A stretch of DNA of 64,000 nt, taken from assembly GCF_004519315.1 (NCBI RefSeq), contig NZ_SOZE01000020.1, positions 47,582 through 111,581 on the forward strand. The letters run 5' to 3'. The stretch comes from Mucilaginibacter psychrotolerans (GTDB lineage Bacteria > Bacteroidota > Bacteroidia > Sphingobacteriales > Sphingobacteriaceae). Positions within the stretch are counted from its first letter, which is position 1; the number at the start of each line of letters is the position of its first letter. This document shows, in pieces, positions 9,677-17,994 of the stretch. Position numbers and translations under genes: made by a program. Under the pieces are notes generated by a model, which did no database searches, had not been told where the DNA came from, and saw only the letters and a list, made by a program, of their open reading frames with translations.

Positions 9677-10165
9677 ATGAAAAAATTAATTTTAGCAATA
9701 CTCGTTATCGGTGTATTCGGTTCTATTAGCTGCCAGAATATCAACGGGCAAACAAAAAAACAAAGCGCGGCACGCCCAAAAAGCAAACCCCCTTCGGAGT
9801 GGAAGAAGATACTGACGCCAAATCAGTATAACATTATGGTGGAGAGTGGCACCGAGCAGCCTTTTAAGAACGCTTATTACGATAACCACGAAAAAGGTGT
9901 TTACGTAAGCGCAGCTACCGGCGACGTATTGTTTAGTTCGGCCGATAAGTTCGATAGTGGCACCGGCTGGCCAAGTTTTGTAAAAGCAGTAGATGCGGGC
10001 AAAATAGAGATCGTGACCGATAACAGCTACGGTATGACGCGCGACGAAGTCATAGAGCGCAGCACCGGCTTGCACCTGGGCCATGTGTTTGACGATGGCC
10101 CTGCCGACCGTGGCGGCAAACGATTCTGCATGAACTCGGGCGCATTGAAATTCATTAAAAAGTAA
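9677..10165 (+). CDS. msrB: Peptide-methionine (R)-S-oxide reductase MsrB, exported lipoprotein-like
   Basis: Reduces the R-epimer of methionine sulfoxide in proteins. The start at ATG 9677 is preferred over an upstream ATG at 9590, because it opens directly onto a signal sequence (MKKLILAILVIG) ending in a possible lipobox with Cys about residue 18. The mature part contains the MsrB hallmarks: GTGWPSF, LGHVFDDGP and RFCMNSGALKF with catalytic Cys151. The two CxxC zinc-binding pairs of many MsrB proteins are missing (VSAATG stands at the first), so this is the metal-free form. The predicted location is periplasmic or lipid-anchored, where it would repair oxidised envelope proteins. The 3' end overlaps the convergent gene on the opposite strand by 11 bp. 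Confidence 0.93.
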   Translation: MKKLILAILVIGVFGSISCQNINGQTKKQSAARPKSKPPSEWKKILTPNQYNIMVESGTEQPFKNAYYDNHEKGVYVSAATGDVLFSSADKFDSGTGWPSFVKAVDAGKIEIVTDNSYGMTRDEVIERSTGLHLGHVFDDGPADRGGKRFCMNSGALKFIKK

Positions 10166-10520
10166 CAGCTCTTCGCGCTGGTTGTATAGAAGGCCGTCCG
10201 CCAAAAGTGGATGGCCTAACTTTTATTCCGCTTTCATAATTCAAGCCTATAGTAAGGTCAACCCAATCCGGGTTTACCGGGCGTATCATCCTTTCCTTTT
10301 GCGGACGGGTAAAAGTGCTTACCTGCTTAAAGCGCTCCATGGCCTGTTCCTCGGTATTTATTTCTTCAAAATAAACCAAACGGTTAAGCTGCTGCGCGCT
10401 ATCGAAAAATAGCGTTGGCATTTCGCCATAAAATTTCAGCGTTTTCAGCAGGTCTGCGCACATGCCTACATGTAAATTCTTCCTGTTCCTGTCGGTGATG
10501 ATATAAACGAACCTCTTCAT
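10155..10520 (-). CDS. GIY-YIG domain protein, probably catalytically degenerate
   Basis: A 121-residue protein of the small single-domain GIY-YIG type common in Bacteroidota. The N-terminal strand VYIITDRNRKNLHVG stands where VYIL-n-YIG is expected, and the segment LVYFEEINTEEQAMERFKQ followed by VNPDWVDL matches the family's C-terminal half (LVYYE...A..RE.Q...NP.W.DL). The helix after the second strand reads DLLKTLKFY, where active enzymes carry an Arg (L-x-x-R). Loss of that Arg and of Tyr in the YIG position suggests a non-nuclease or altered function. It is convergent with msrB (11-bp overlap) and divergent from the S24 regulator, sharing its short upstream region. No DNA-repair partner is visible nearby. 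Confidence 0.7.
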   Translation of the reverse strand: MKRFVYIITDRNRKNLHVGMCADLLKTLKFYGEMPTLFFDSAQQLNRLVYFEEINTEEQAMERFKQVSTFTRPQKERMIRPVNPDWVDLTIGLNYESGIKVRPSTFGGRPSIQPARRAVTF

Positions 10521-10532
10521 TTGATAAAAAAA

Positions 10533-10563
10533 TTTGCCGGTTAAATAATTATTACTAACTTTA
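10533..10563 (+). promoter_or_regulatory. Bacteroidota-type promoter (TTTG-N19-TAACTTTA) for the S24 regulator
   Basis: TTTG at 10533-10536 is followed after exactly 19 bases by TAACTTTA at 10556-10563, a 7 of 8 match to the Bacteroidota -7 element TAnnTTTG. Transcription would start near 10570, leaving a leader of about 35 nt before ATG 10605. This placement argues against the upstream ATG at 10563 as the start codon. Confidence 0.5.
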
Positions 10564-10604
10564 TGAGCATAAAATTACTAATAAATTTAGCAATTCCAAA
10601 TTTT

Positions 10605-11378
10605 ATGGCAAATATTTCACAAAATATTAAGTTCCTCCGCAAAAAGAAGGGGTTAACCCAACAACAATTTGCCGATCAGGTAGGAATAAAACGCTCATTA
10701 GTAGGTGCTTATGAAGAAGAGCGTGCAGAACCCAAATACGAACTACTAAAATCATTAGCATTGTTTTTTGACGTTTCTATTGATGATTTCATCAACGAAA
10801 CCATTGATGAGAAGTGGGCACCCAAACCAAAAGGTAACCCGGCCAACCTGCGCATCCTCAGTATTTCGGTGGATAAAGAGGAAAACGAAAATATTGAGCT
10901 GGTACCCGTTAAGGCCAGCGCGGGCTATTTAAATGGCTATGCCGATACCGAATATGTGGCAGCTCTACCCAAGCTGTATCTGCCTATGTTTAAGCAGGGC
11001 ACATATCGCGGTTTTGAGATAAAAGGCGATTCGATGCTGCCGCTGCAATCGGGCACTATTATCATTGGTGAATACCAGGAAAACTGGGCCGACGTAAAAG
11101 CTGGCGAAACCTATGTTATCGTATCAAAAAGTGAGGGCGTTGTGTACAAACGTGCGGGCAACAAATTCAAAGAAAATAAAAAACTGAAGTTGATATCAGA
11201 CAACCCGGTTTACGACCCGTACGAGATTGCTGGTGAAGACGTGCTGGAGATATGGAAAGCTAAAGCCTATATATCTACTCATCTGCCCATGCCAACCCCA
11301 GAGCCTACGATGGAAAGCCTCACCACCATGATGGCTCAGATGCAACGGTCTATAGCGGGGCTTAAAGGCGGAAATTAG
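10605..11378 (+). CDS. XRE-family transcriptional regulator with S24 (LexA-like) peptidase domain
   Basis: A 257-residue repressor-type protein. An N-terminal helix-turn-helix (residues 4-60, GLTQQQFADQVGIKRSLVGAYEEERAEP) is joined to a C-terminal S24 peptidase/signal-peptidase-like fold. The catalytic dyad is visible: Ser143 in GDSM and Lys182 in VYKR. An Ala106-Gly107 pair in KASAGYLN sits where LexA/CI-type proteins self-cleave. It therefore probably represses genes until DNA damage triggers autocleavage. The reading frame could begin at 10563, but the promoter signal and the start of homology favour ATG 10605. The usual Bacteroidota lexA equivalents look like this, yet no umuDC-type polymerase or phage genes lie nearby, so its regulon cannot be told from context. 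Confidence 0.85.
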   Translation: MANISQNIKFLRKKKGLTQQQFADQVGIKRSLVGAYEEERAEPKYELLKSLALFFDVSIDDFINETIDEKWAPKPKGNPANLRILSISVDKEENENIELVPVKASAGYLNGYADTEYVAALPKLYLPMFKQGTYRGFEIKGDSMLPLQSGTIIIGEYQENWADVKAGETYVIVSKSEGVVYKRAGNKFKENKKLKLISDNPVYDPYEIAGEDVLEIWKAKAYISTHLPMPTPEPTMESLTTMMAQMQRSIAGLKGGN

Positions 11379-11657
11379 TTATAAAAGTTAGAAAGGTTAA
11401 AAAAGTTAGAAGGGTTGCAAAGGTTGATAGCCTTAGCGGCCCTTTTTTATGGTAATTTGCGGCTCGGTTGGAAAGGCTTCAGAAAAGCCTGAAGAAATAA
11501 AGATTTAAGAGAAAGCTACCAGTAGTGCAACATCTCCAACTCTTTAAACCTCTCTAACCTATTAATTTAATGTATCTTTTTAATTACCATCACATTTTTT
11601 CATCTCTGCTTCATAAATTATATCTTTATTCGTATCCTCTAAAAAGTTTAAAAGCAC
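11379..11657. repeat. Intergenic region with short imperfect GTTAGAAAGGTT repeats
   Basis: Two tandem imperfect copies of an 18-bp unit (AAAAGTTAGAAAGGTTAA at 11383-11400 and AAAAAGTTAGAAGGGTTG at 11400-11417) lie right after the regulator stop. A matching sequence in the opposite orientation (AACTCTTTAAACCTCTCTAACC) lies at 11538-11559. The arrangement is an imperfect long inverted repeat. I see no gene in the gap. Confidence 0.5.
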
Positions 11658-12842
11658 ATGCGCCGTTGGTGGTTTATAGTAGTTTATTTATGGTTCCCCT
11701 TAATTGCGGCTGCGCAAAGTGGGGTTATAACGGGTAAAATAACCGGTGCAGGTAGCAAAAACCCGGTTGCAAGGGCCAGCGTTTTTTTAAGCAATGCCAG
11801 CTATGGCACCGCTTCGCTGGATGACGGCAGCTTTACGCTTCGTGGCGTAAAGCCTGGCCAGTATAATTTGGTGGTTACCGTGATAGGTTATGAAGAGTTT
11901 TCTAAACAGGTGCTGGTAGGCAGCCAACCCGTAAACCTTGCCATTGAACTTACGCCCAAGGTAATGATGATGCGCGCTGTTACCATCACCAGCAGTGCCG
12001 ACTGGAAAAAGAATTACGAAATGTTCAAAAAGGATTTCATCGGCATTTCCGAAAATTCTAAACAATGCAAAGTAATCAACCCCCATATCCTTGATTTAAA
12101 CTATGTGCGCAAAACCCAAACGCTTGAGGCATCGTCAGATGAGTTTTTGGTTGTAGAGAACTATGCCCTTGGTTACCGCACCAAATTTTTACTAAACAGC
12201 TTCAGCAGCGATAATATCTCCCATACTATATCCTATTCTGGAAAGGCACTGTTTGAAGAACTACCCGGGAGCGACTCGCAGAAAAAGAAATGGCGGGCAA
12301 AGCGCGAGGAATCGTACTATGGCTCTGCACAGCATTTTTATCGTTCGCTTTACAAGAACAAACTGGTTGATGAGGGCTTCGTTATCTATAGTTATTCCCG
12401 AATCCTCAACCCTAAACGTTACCAGGAAGCCTACATTCAAAAGAAGATAAAACAGTTCAACGGCTTCAACCGCGATTCGGCCCTGTATTGGGTCGACCAA
12501 CAAAACGTGCCCAAATGGGCAAAAGAAAACCTGGTAAAACCGCCGCTTACTGCTATGGATGTTGTACGTACTACCCCGCAGGAAGGTATTTTTGCCATCA
12601 CATTCCCGGCCTATTTATACGTGGTTTATACCAAAAAACACGAAGAAGAATTATTCAGGGATATTTACCGCCCGCTGGATATGGAAAATTTCGAAACCAG
12701 CGTAATTACGCCAACCAACCGGCATTATGCCATCTTTGATATGAACGGAATCGTAATAGCAGAAAGCCCGCTTTACGAAGGCACCTGGAGCAAAGCCAAA
12801 CTATCTAACATGCTCCCCGTAGATTATGAGCCAGGCGATTGA
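11658..12842 (+). CDS. Carboxypeptidase-like regulatory domain protein, exported
   Basis: A 394-residue exported protein. A signal peptide (MRRWWFIVVYLWFPLIAAAQ) is followed by a CarboxypepD_reg-like beta-sandwich at about residues 21-105, recognisable from VITGKITGAGSKNPVARASVFLS-type spacing and the DDGSFTLRGVKPGQYNLVV segment. The remaining 290 residues match an uncharacterised domain often found behind this module in Bacteroidota; I do not know its function. No TonB plug or barrel follows, so this is not a transporter. It probably sits in the periplasm or at the outer membrane. It is flanked by long intergenic spacers on both sides and looks monocistronic. Confidence 0.7.
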   Translation: MRRWWFIVVYLWFPLIAAAQSGVITGKITGAGSKNPVARASVFLSNASYGTASLDDGSFTLRGVKPGQYNLVVTVIGYEEFSKQVLVGSQPVNLAIELTPKVMMMRAVTITSSADWKKNYEMFKKDFIGISENSKQCKVINPHILDLNYVRKTQTLEASSDEFLVVENYALGYRTKFLLNSFSSDNISHTISYSGKALFEELPGSDSQKKKWRAKREESYYGSAQHFYRSLYKNKLVDEGFVIYSYSRILNPKRYQEAYIQKKIKQFNGFNRDSALYWVDQQNVPKWAKENLVKPPLTAMDVVRTTPQEGIFAITFPAYLYVVYTKKHEEELFRDIYRPLDMENFETSVITPTNRHYAIFDMNGIVIAESPLYEGTWSKAKLSNMLPVDYEPGD

Positions 12843-13004
12843 TTGAGTTCATTGGTTCATTCCAGAGGACGGTTACTTACATAAATTCCTCGTCGCGTTT
12901 TACCCCTGATTTGTCTTTTATGCACCTGTAAGAACAGTGTCTAATAATGCAAATTTGTGTTATACAAAACATTATTTTATTAAGCAAAACGCAAGGAAAA
13001 TCAT

Positions 13005-13598
13005 ATGAGAAAGATAATCGTCGTATCATTCATAACATTAGACGGGGTAATGCAAGCACCAGGCGGACCGGATGAAGACCCATCAAACGGTTTCGCATAC
13101 GGAGGGTGGGTAGCACCTCATTCAGACGAGGTTTCTGGCAAGCTTATGCGGCAACAAATGGCACCTACAGATATTCTGCTGGGCCGCAAAACATACGATA
13201 ATTTTGCAGGCTACTGGCCGCAAAATGCCCAGATTTGGCCGGGTATCAACGAGGTCACCAAATACGTACTGTCAAACACCATCAACCAGTCCGATTGGGA
13301 AAACACGGAATTTTTGACCAGTCTGGCCGATATCGAAAAACTCAAAAACGCTGAGGGCGGCGATATTAAAGTTTGGGGCAGCGGCGAACTGGTGAGAGCC
13401 CTGTTAAAACATGACTTGGCAGACGAGCTTTGGCTTAAAATTCACCCCGTTATTCTTGGTAAAGGCAAAAACCTGTTTAGTGCCGAGAGCTCGCCAGCCG
13501 GGTTTACTTTGTTCAAAAGCGCAATAACGCCGAGCGGGGTGATATTTGCCAGTTATAAAAGATCCGGCGAAGTAAAGACGGGTGCCATCGGAGCTTGA
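13005..13598 (+). CDS. Dihydrofolate reductase-like (RibD C-terminal) family protein
   Basis: A 197-residue cytosolic protein of the RibD_C/YyaP-type reductase family. Visible features are the opening IIVVSFITLDGVMQAPGG strand-loop, the GRKTYDNFAGYWP motif that follows the NADPH-binding region in DHFR-like folds, and the IKVWGSGELVRALLKHDLADEL segment shared with the RibD C-terminal domain. Such proteins bind NAD(P)H; their physiological substrate is usually unknown and they do not replace folate reductase. The gene is monocistronic and converges with the polysaccharide utilisation operon, whose terminator separates them. Confidence 0.85.
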   Translation: MRKIIVVSFITLDGVMQAPGGPDEDPSNGFAYGGWVAPHSDEVSGKLMRQQMAPTDILLGRKTYDNFAGYWPQNAQIWPGINEVTKYVLSNTINQSDWENTEFLTSLADIEKLKNAEGGDIKVWGSGELVRALLKHDLADELWLKIHPVILGKGKNLFSAESSPAGFTLFKSAITPSGVIFASYKRSGEVKTGAIGA

Positions 13599-13616
13599 AA
13601 TCTAAAGCAAACAGCC

Positions 13617-13653
13617 AAAAAAAACGGCCTTCTTGTTGTCAAGGAGGCCGTTT
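13617..13653 (-). terminator. Strong terminator at the end of the polysaccharide utilisation operon
   Basis: Read on the - strand, AACGGCCTCCTTG pairs with the AAGAAGGCCGTT arm (one small mismatch) around a short loop, followed by a run of eight T residues. It lies about 25 bp after the GH35 stop at 13679. On the + strand only three T residues follow the stem, so it chiefly serves the - strand operon. Confidence 0.85.
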
Positions 13654-13678
13654 CAGCTATGTAATATAGGGTAGTAAA

Positions 13679-15508
13679 TTATTGTGGACCCAACTTATCC
13701 AGTACCGGTTTTTTTAAACCCGGCAAATCGTTTTGGTCGGTTTTGAGTAATTCCAGCACCTCGATTTTATTTTGCCCTGCTTTGAACCATTCGGCCGGGG
13801 CGTAAATGGTTTGCTGCGGGCCAATGTTCCAATAACGGCCAAGGTTATGCCCGTTAAGCCATACAGTCCCCTTGCCCCATTTGCTTAAATCGAGATAGGT
13901 ATCTACAGGCTTTTTGATATTAAATATAGCCTTTTTTATCACCGGCTTACCGTTGCTGATTTGCAGACCATTGCCTTTTAAGTTCAATTTATCCAACGGC
14001 AGGCCATAGCTGTACCAATTTTTTAACAGGCTTCCGTTGAATAATACACCGCCTGTAATACCCTTTTTGTTCTTGAGCAAGTATGGGCCAAAGTTGATAC
14101 GGCCTAGGTTTTCTACCAGTATGTCTAATTGCACTTTTCCCTTCGGCAGAGTAAGCTCCAGGCTATCCTGTTTAAGGCGCCTATCCAACACGCCCACGCG
14201 TTTGCCGTTTAGGTAAATGATGCCATAATCGCGCAGCCCGTCAATTTTCAGCATACCTTTTTTTCCGCCGATCACGCTCGTACGATAGAGTACGAAACCA
14301 TAATCCTGGCTAAGGTCCTCAAAGGTTTGTGGGTTTGTATGCAGTTTTGCTGCCGGCAGGTTACCAAATAAGCCATAGGTTTGCGTAAAGTGGATGGCGG
14401 GCAAATCTACAGATGACTTCGCTGCCGGCACTTCGGGCAATGTTTGGCCTGGCTTAAGGTGTTTTTGTATAACCGCCCTAAATTTTAGGTATTTATCCGT
14501 AGCATTGCCTGCCTCATCAAGCGGCGCATCGTAATCGTAGCTGCTTATCTGTGGTTCGTAAGGGTCTTTATCGTTGTAGTTGGCTCCGTTCATGAAACCG
14601 CGCGTGGTGCCGCCATGGAACATGTACATGTTGATGGAAACCCCGGCCGATAGCACCGAATCCAGCCTGGCCAAATAATGCTCTGCCGGTACGGTGTGGT
14701 GCTTGGTGCCCCACCAATCGAACCAGGCAGGATACCACTCGGCTATAAAATACGGGCCCTTGCCGCCATGGTTTTCGTTAATCAGGCGTTTTACTTTCGC
14801 CACATCGTCTACCCCGTTTATAGCAGGCAGCAGGCCTGGTAAATGGCCATCTTTTATGGCAGCCTCGGGGTCGCAGGTGTACAACTGCCCATCAAAACCT
14901 GCATCGATGAACATTTTTTGGTTGAGGGCAAGGTAATCTTTGTCTGACCCGTAAGAGCCATACTCGTTCTCTATCTGCACCATCAATATATTGCCGCCGT
15001 GGTTTATTTGCAGTGGCGCAAGCTGTTTGCCAACCTCCATAATGTACTTGTGGTAGGCGGCCAAATATTTAGGCTCCGTGCTGCGCACCTGCAAGCCCTG
15101 CTCCTTCTCCAGCCAGTACGGATAGCCACCAAATTCCCATTCGGCGCAAACGTATGGGCTGGGGCGCAGTATCACATAAAGGCCCTCTTCTTTGGCAATC
15201 TTTACAAATTCGGCAATATCATGGTTGCCACTGAAATCGTACCGGCCTTTTTGCGGCTCGTGCGCATTCCAGAAAACATAGGTGCCGATGGTATTGAGGC
15301 CCATGGCTTTGGCCATTTTCATGCGGGCACGCCAGGCTTCGCGCGGCACACGGGTGTAATGCATCTCGCCTGATATGATCTGGAACGGTTTACCATCGAG
15401 CAGGAATGCGTTATCACTGAGGGTAAACGTATGTTTAGTCGTTTGCGCCCTTAGGCTGTACGACATGAATAGAACAAGGACGAATAATAGTAGTTTTAGA
15501 AGTTTCAT
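13679..15508 (-). CDS. GH35 beta-galactosidase, exported
   Basis: A 609-residue exo-beta-galactosidase that would remove terminal galactose from oligosaccharides. The ATG at 15508 is chosen because it opens onto a clean signal peptide (MKLLKLLLFVLVLFMSYSLRAQ); a start three codons upstream is possible. The GH35 catalytic barrel has the acid/base in QIENEYGSYG (Glu182) and the nucleophile in FIAEWYPAW (Glu257), plus the early PREAWRARMKMAKAMGLN and GTYVFWNAHEP segments. C-terminal jelly-roll regions follow, including WGKGTVWLNGHNLGRYWNIGP. It is the last gene of the susCD operon and probably acts in the periplasm on imported galacto-oligosaccharides. Confidence 0.93.
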   Translation of the reverse strand: MKLLKLLLFVLVLFMSYSLRAQTTKHTFTLSDNAFLLDGKPFQIISGEMHYTRVPREAWRARMKMAKAMGLNTIGTYVFWNAHEPQKGRYDFSGNHDIAEFVKIAKEEGLYVILRPSPYVCAEWEFGGYPYWLEKEQGLQVRSTEPKYLAAYHKYIMEVGKQLAPLQINHGGNILMVQIENEYGSYGSDKDYLALNQKMFIDAGFDGQLYTCDPEAAIKDGHLPGLLPAINGVDDVAKVKRLINENHGGKGPYFIAEWYPAWFDWWGTKHHTVPAEHYLARLDSVLSAGVSINMYMFHGGTTRGFMNGANYNDKDPYEPQISSYDYDAPLDEAGNATDKYLKFRAVIQKHLKPGQTLPEVPAAKSSVDLPAIHFTQTYGLFGNLPAAKLHTNPQTFEDLSQDYGFVLYRTSVIGGKKGMLKIDGLRDYGIIYLNGKRVGVLDRRLKQDSLELTLPKGKVQLDILVENLGRINFGPYLLKNKKGITGGVLFNGSLLKNWYSYGLPLDKLNLKGNGLQISNGKPVIKKAIFNIKKPVDTYLDLSKWGKGTVWLNGHNLGRYWNIGPQQTIYAPAEWFKAGQNKIEVLELLKTDQNDLPGLKKPVLDKLGPQ

Positions 15509-15545
15509 ATAGTGCAATACGGTGTTTTATTTATAGGAAGACGAG

Positions 15546-17975
15546 CTATTTTACATTAAGTATGATGGTAGAAGATTTTAAATTCCCAGAACTGAACTGA
15601 ACCTGAATTATACCCGGCGCTCCAGTTGTCTGTATGTAAGCCAACAAACGGCCATGCATTGCTTTACGGCGGTTTGCCTGGTAGCTTTCGTGGCTGCTGT
15701 TGCTGCCGCTCTCCAATCCCAGAAGCCTGGCCGGCCCTGTAACGCTTACGCTAATATCATCTTCGGCGGTAAATACGGGGTTACCGTCTTTATCGTTTAC
15801 GTACACTTCAACCTGGCATAAACCTCGTTCAAGGCTTTTAAACAACACTTTATCGGCTACTACCTTCAGCTGGTAAGCGTCGCCGGCTGTCCTGATAGCG
15901 TTACTGCATACCTCAACGCCATTGTTATATCCCTTAACCCGTAGCTCGCCGGGTTGGTATGCCACCTCCCAATAAGGTACCTGGCCTTTCGCTACGGCGC
16001 GGGACTGCCTGCCGAGGGACTGCCCGTTTAAAAAGAGTTCTACCTCCTGGCAATTGGTAAAACAATCAACTTTTGTTTTGCTTCCCGGTTGCCAGTTCCA
16101 AACCGGCTCGGCGCTACGGTGGCTCCATATGCCTTTATCTTCGGCGCTGGTTATGGCGCGAGAGCCTATATAAGCCATAGGTTTATCGGCCCATAGACTT
16201 TGGCGATAAAAGTATTCCGGCTTTTTAAAGCCAGCCAGATCTATCAATCCTGCACCATTGCTTCGTTGGGGCCATTTACCCGCCTCGCCAAGGTAGTCGA
16301 TACCTGTCCACAGGTATTGGGCAGAGATATATTCGTTGCTGTCTACCGCTGCCCAGGCTTGCTGCGCCATACCGTTCTCGCTGCCGTAGATGATGCGGTC
16401 GGGATATTTTTGATGGTCGTCTGCATACCGGTACTCCTGGTAATTATAGCCAACCACGTCCAGTTCTTCGGGGTACCCCACTTCGTTAGACATTACTACA
16501 CCTGCAAGCGCGGCGGTAACGGGGCGGGTAGAATCAACCGCCTTAACAGCCTTTGCAAGCTGCCGGGCAAGGGGCGTTAAGCCGCTTGCTGCCGGATGAT
16601 CGGCCAGGTAACCCTTACCGTAAATCTGGGGGTTGCGCCCGGTGTTGAGCACCTCGTGACTGTAAGGGTCGTTAGGGTAATCAATTTCGTTACCAATGCT
16701 CCACATAATGATGGATGGATGGTTGCGCGCGCGCTGCACCATATCGCTCACATCCCTATCGGCCCATTCTTTAAAGTATTCATGGTATCCATCTTTTGAG
16801 GGGGTGCCAACGTTCCAACCGGCTACCCATTTGTTTTTGCCAATAGCCCACTCGTCGAAAGCTTCGTCAATCACCAGGAAGCCCATTTTGTCGCACAAAT
16901 CATACAGGTAATCTGCATGGGGGTTATGGCTCATACGCAGCGAGTTTACGCCCGCTTCTTTCAGGATTTTCAACCTCCGCACCCACACTTCTGGCGGCAC
17001 GGCAACACCAAGTGCTCCCGCATCATCATGGATGCAAACGCCTTTTAACTTGGTACTTTTACCATTGAGGAAAAAGCCTTTATCCTTATCGAAACGGATG
17101 CTGCGGATGCCTACGCTTTGTGTCACCTCATCTATCTTTAAGCCTTTCCTTAGTAACGTGACCTGCAATTTGTATAATTCAGGCTTTTCGCTGTCCCACA
17201 AACGGGGAGAAATTAGTTGCTGATCGAAGTTGACTTGTTGTTTCCCCGCTTTTGCTATTAACTGCTTTTGCAGTGTGGCAGCCAGATTGCCCTTACCATC
17301 GAACATCTTAATTTGTACCGTAACTGGCGTATTAGTGCTGCCGCTGTTGGTAACATCCAGCTTTATATTCGTTTTGGCTTTGGCAGGAGAAACTTCCGGC
17401 GTGGAAAAGGCTACATCCCATAGCCCTACGTGTACAGGATTCTTTATAACGAGGTAAACATTTCGATATATGCCCGAGCCCGTGTACCAGCGCGAATCGG
17501 CAAACTGGCTGTGATCTGCCTTTACCACTATTTGGTTTTGGCCGGCGAGGTTAAGGTATTTGCTCAACTCGTATTGGAAAGGGATAAACCCATTTGGCCG
17601 TTTGCCCAGCAGGTGGCCGTTTATCCAAACCTCGCTGTTTTTGTAAACCCCATCAAAGTAGATGTACACCTGTTTGCCGCGCCAAGCTGCGTTGCCCGCA
17701 AAGTTTTTCTTGTACCAGCCAATGCCGCCGGGCAAGTAACCCGTAGCGCTGGCCCATGCATCGCTAAAAGGGCCCTCAATGCTCCAATCGTGCGGCAGGC
17801 TTACATTTTTCCAATAAGCTTCGAGCTTGAGGCCATCGATACCTTTATCGATATCGCCCTTATGAAAAACCCAGTCGGCATTGAATAAGGCAGGCGTACC
17901 GGGAGCCTGCGCCTTAAGCAGCAGCGGCAACCATATGAGGCCAAAGGCGGAAAATAACAGGTAAATCTTTTTCAT
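15546..17975 (-). CDS. GH2 family beta-galactosidase, exported
   Basis: An 809-residue glycoside hydrolase with signal peptide (KKIYLLFSAFGLIWLPLLLKAQ). The order is sugar-binding domain (residues 25-190, with LPHDWSIEGPFSD and GVYKNSEVWINGHLLG), immunoglobulin-like domain (200-300), TIM barrel (300-590) and C-terminal beta domains including a DUF4982-like module around 600-680. The acid/base Glu430 lies in SIGNEIDYP and the nucleophile Glu533 in YGSENGMA. These features fit beta-galactosidases of the Bacteroidota type. Other GH2 specificities (glucuronidase, mannosidase) cannot be excluded, but the GH35 and GH30 neighbours favour galactose. It lies 37 bp before the GH35 gene and 19 bp after GH30, in one operon. 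Confidence 0.9.
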   Translation of the reverse strand: MKKIYLLFSAFGLIWLPLLLKAQAPGTPALFNADWVFHKGDIDKGIDGLKLEAYWKNVSLPHDWSIEGPFSDAWASATGYLPGGIGWYKKNFAGNAAWRGKQVYIYFDGVYKNSEVWINGHLLGKRPNGFIPFQYELSKYLNLAGQNQIVVKADHSQFADSRWYTGSGIYRNVYLVIKNPVHVGLWDVAFSTPEVSPAKAKTNIKLDVTNSGSTNTPVTVQIKMFDGKGNLAATLQKQLIAKAGKQQVNFDQQLISPRLWDSEKPELYKLQVTLLRKGLKIDEVTQSVGIRSIRFDKDKGFFLNGKSTKLKGVCIHDDAGALGVAVPPEVWVRRLKILKEAGVNSLRMSHNPHADYLYDLCDKMGFLVIDEAFDEWAIGKNKWVAGWNVGTPSKDGYHEYFKEWADRDVSDMVQRARNHPSIIMWSIGNEIDYPNDPYSHEVLNTGRNPQIYGKGYLADHPAASGLTPLARQLAKAVKAVDSTRPVTAALAGVVMSNEVGYPEELDVVGYNYQEYRYADDHQKYPDRIIYGSENGMAQQAWAAVDSNEYISAQYLWTGIDYLGEAGKWPQRSNGAGLIDLAGFKKPEYFYRQSLWADKPMAYIGSRAITSAEDKGIWSHRSAEPVWNWQPGSKTKVDCFTNCQEVELFLNGQSLGRQSRAVAKGQVPYWEVAYQPGELRVKGYNNGVEVCSNAIRTAGDAYQLKVVADKVLFKSLERGLCQVEVYVNDKDGNPVFTAEDDISVSVTGPARLLGLESGSNSSHESYQANRRKAMHGRLLAYIQTTGAPGIIQVQFSSGNLKSSTIILNVK

Positions 17976-17994
17976 TGCAGTTAGCGTTGATTGA

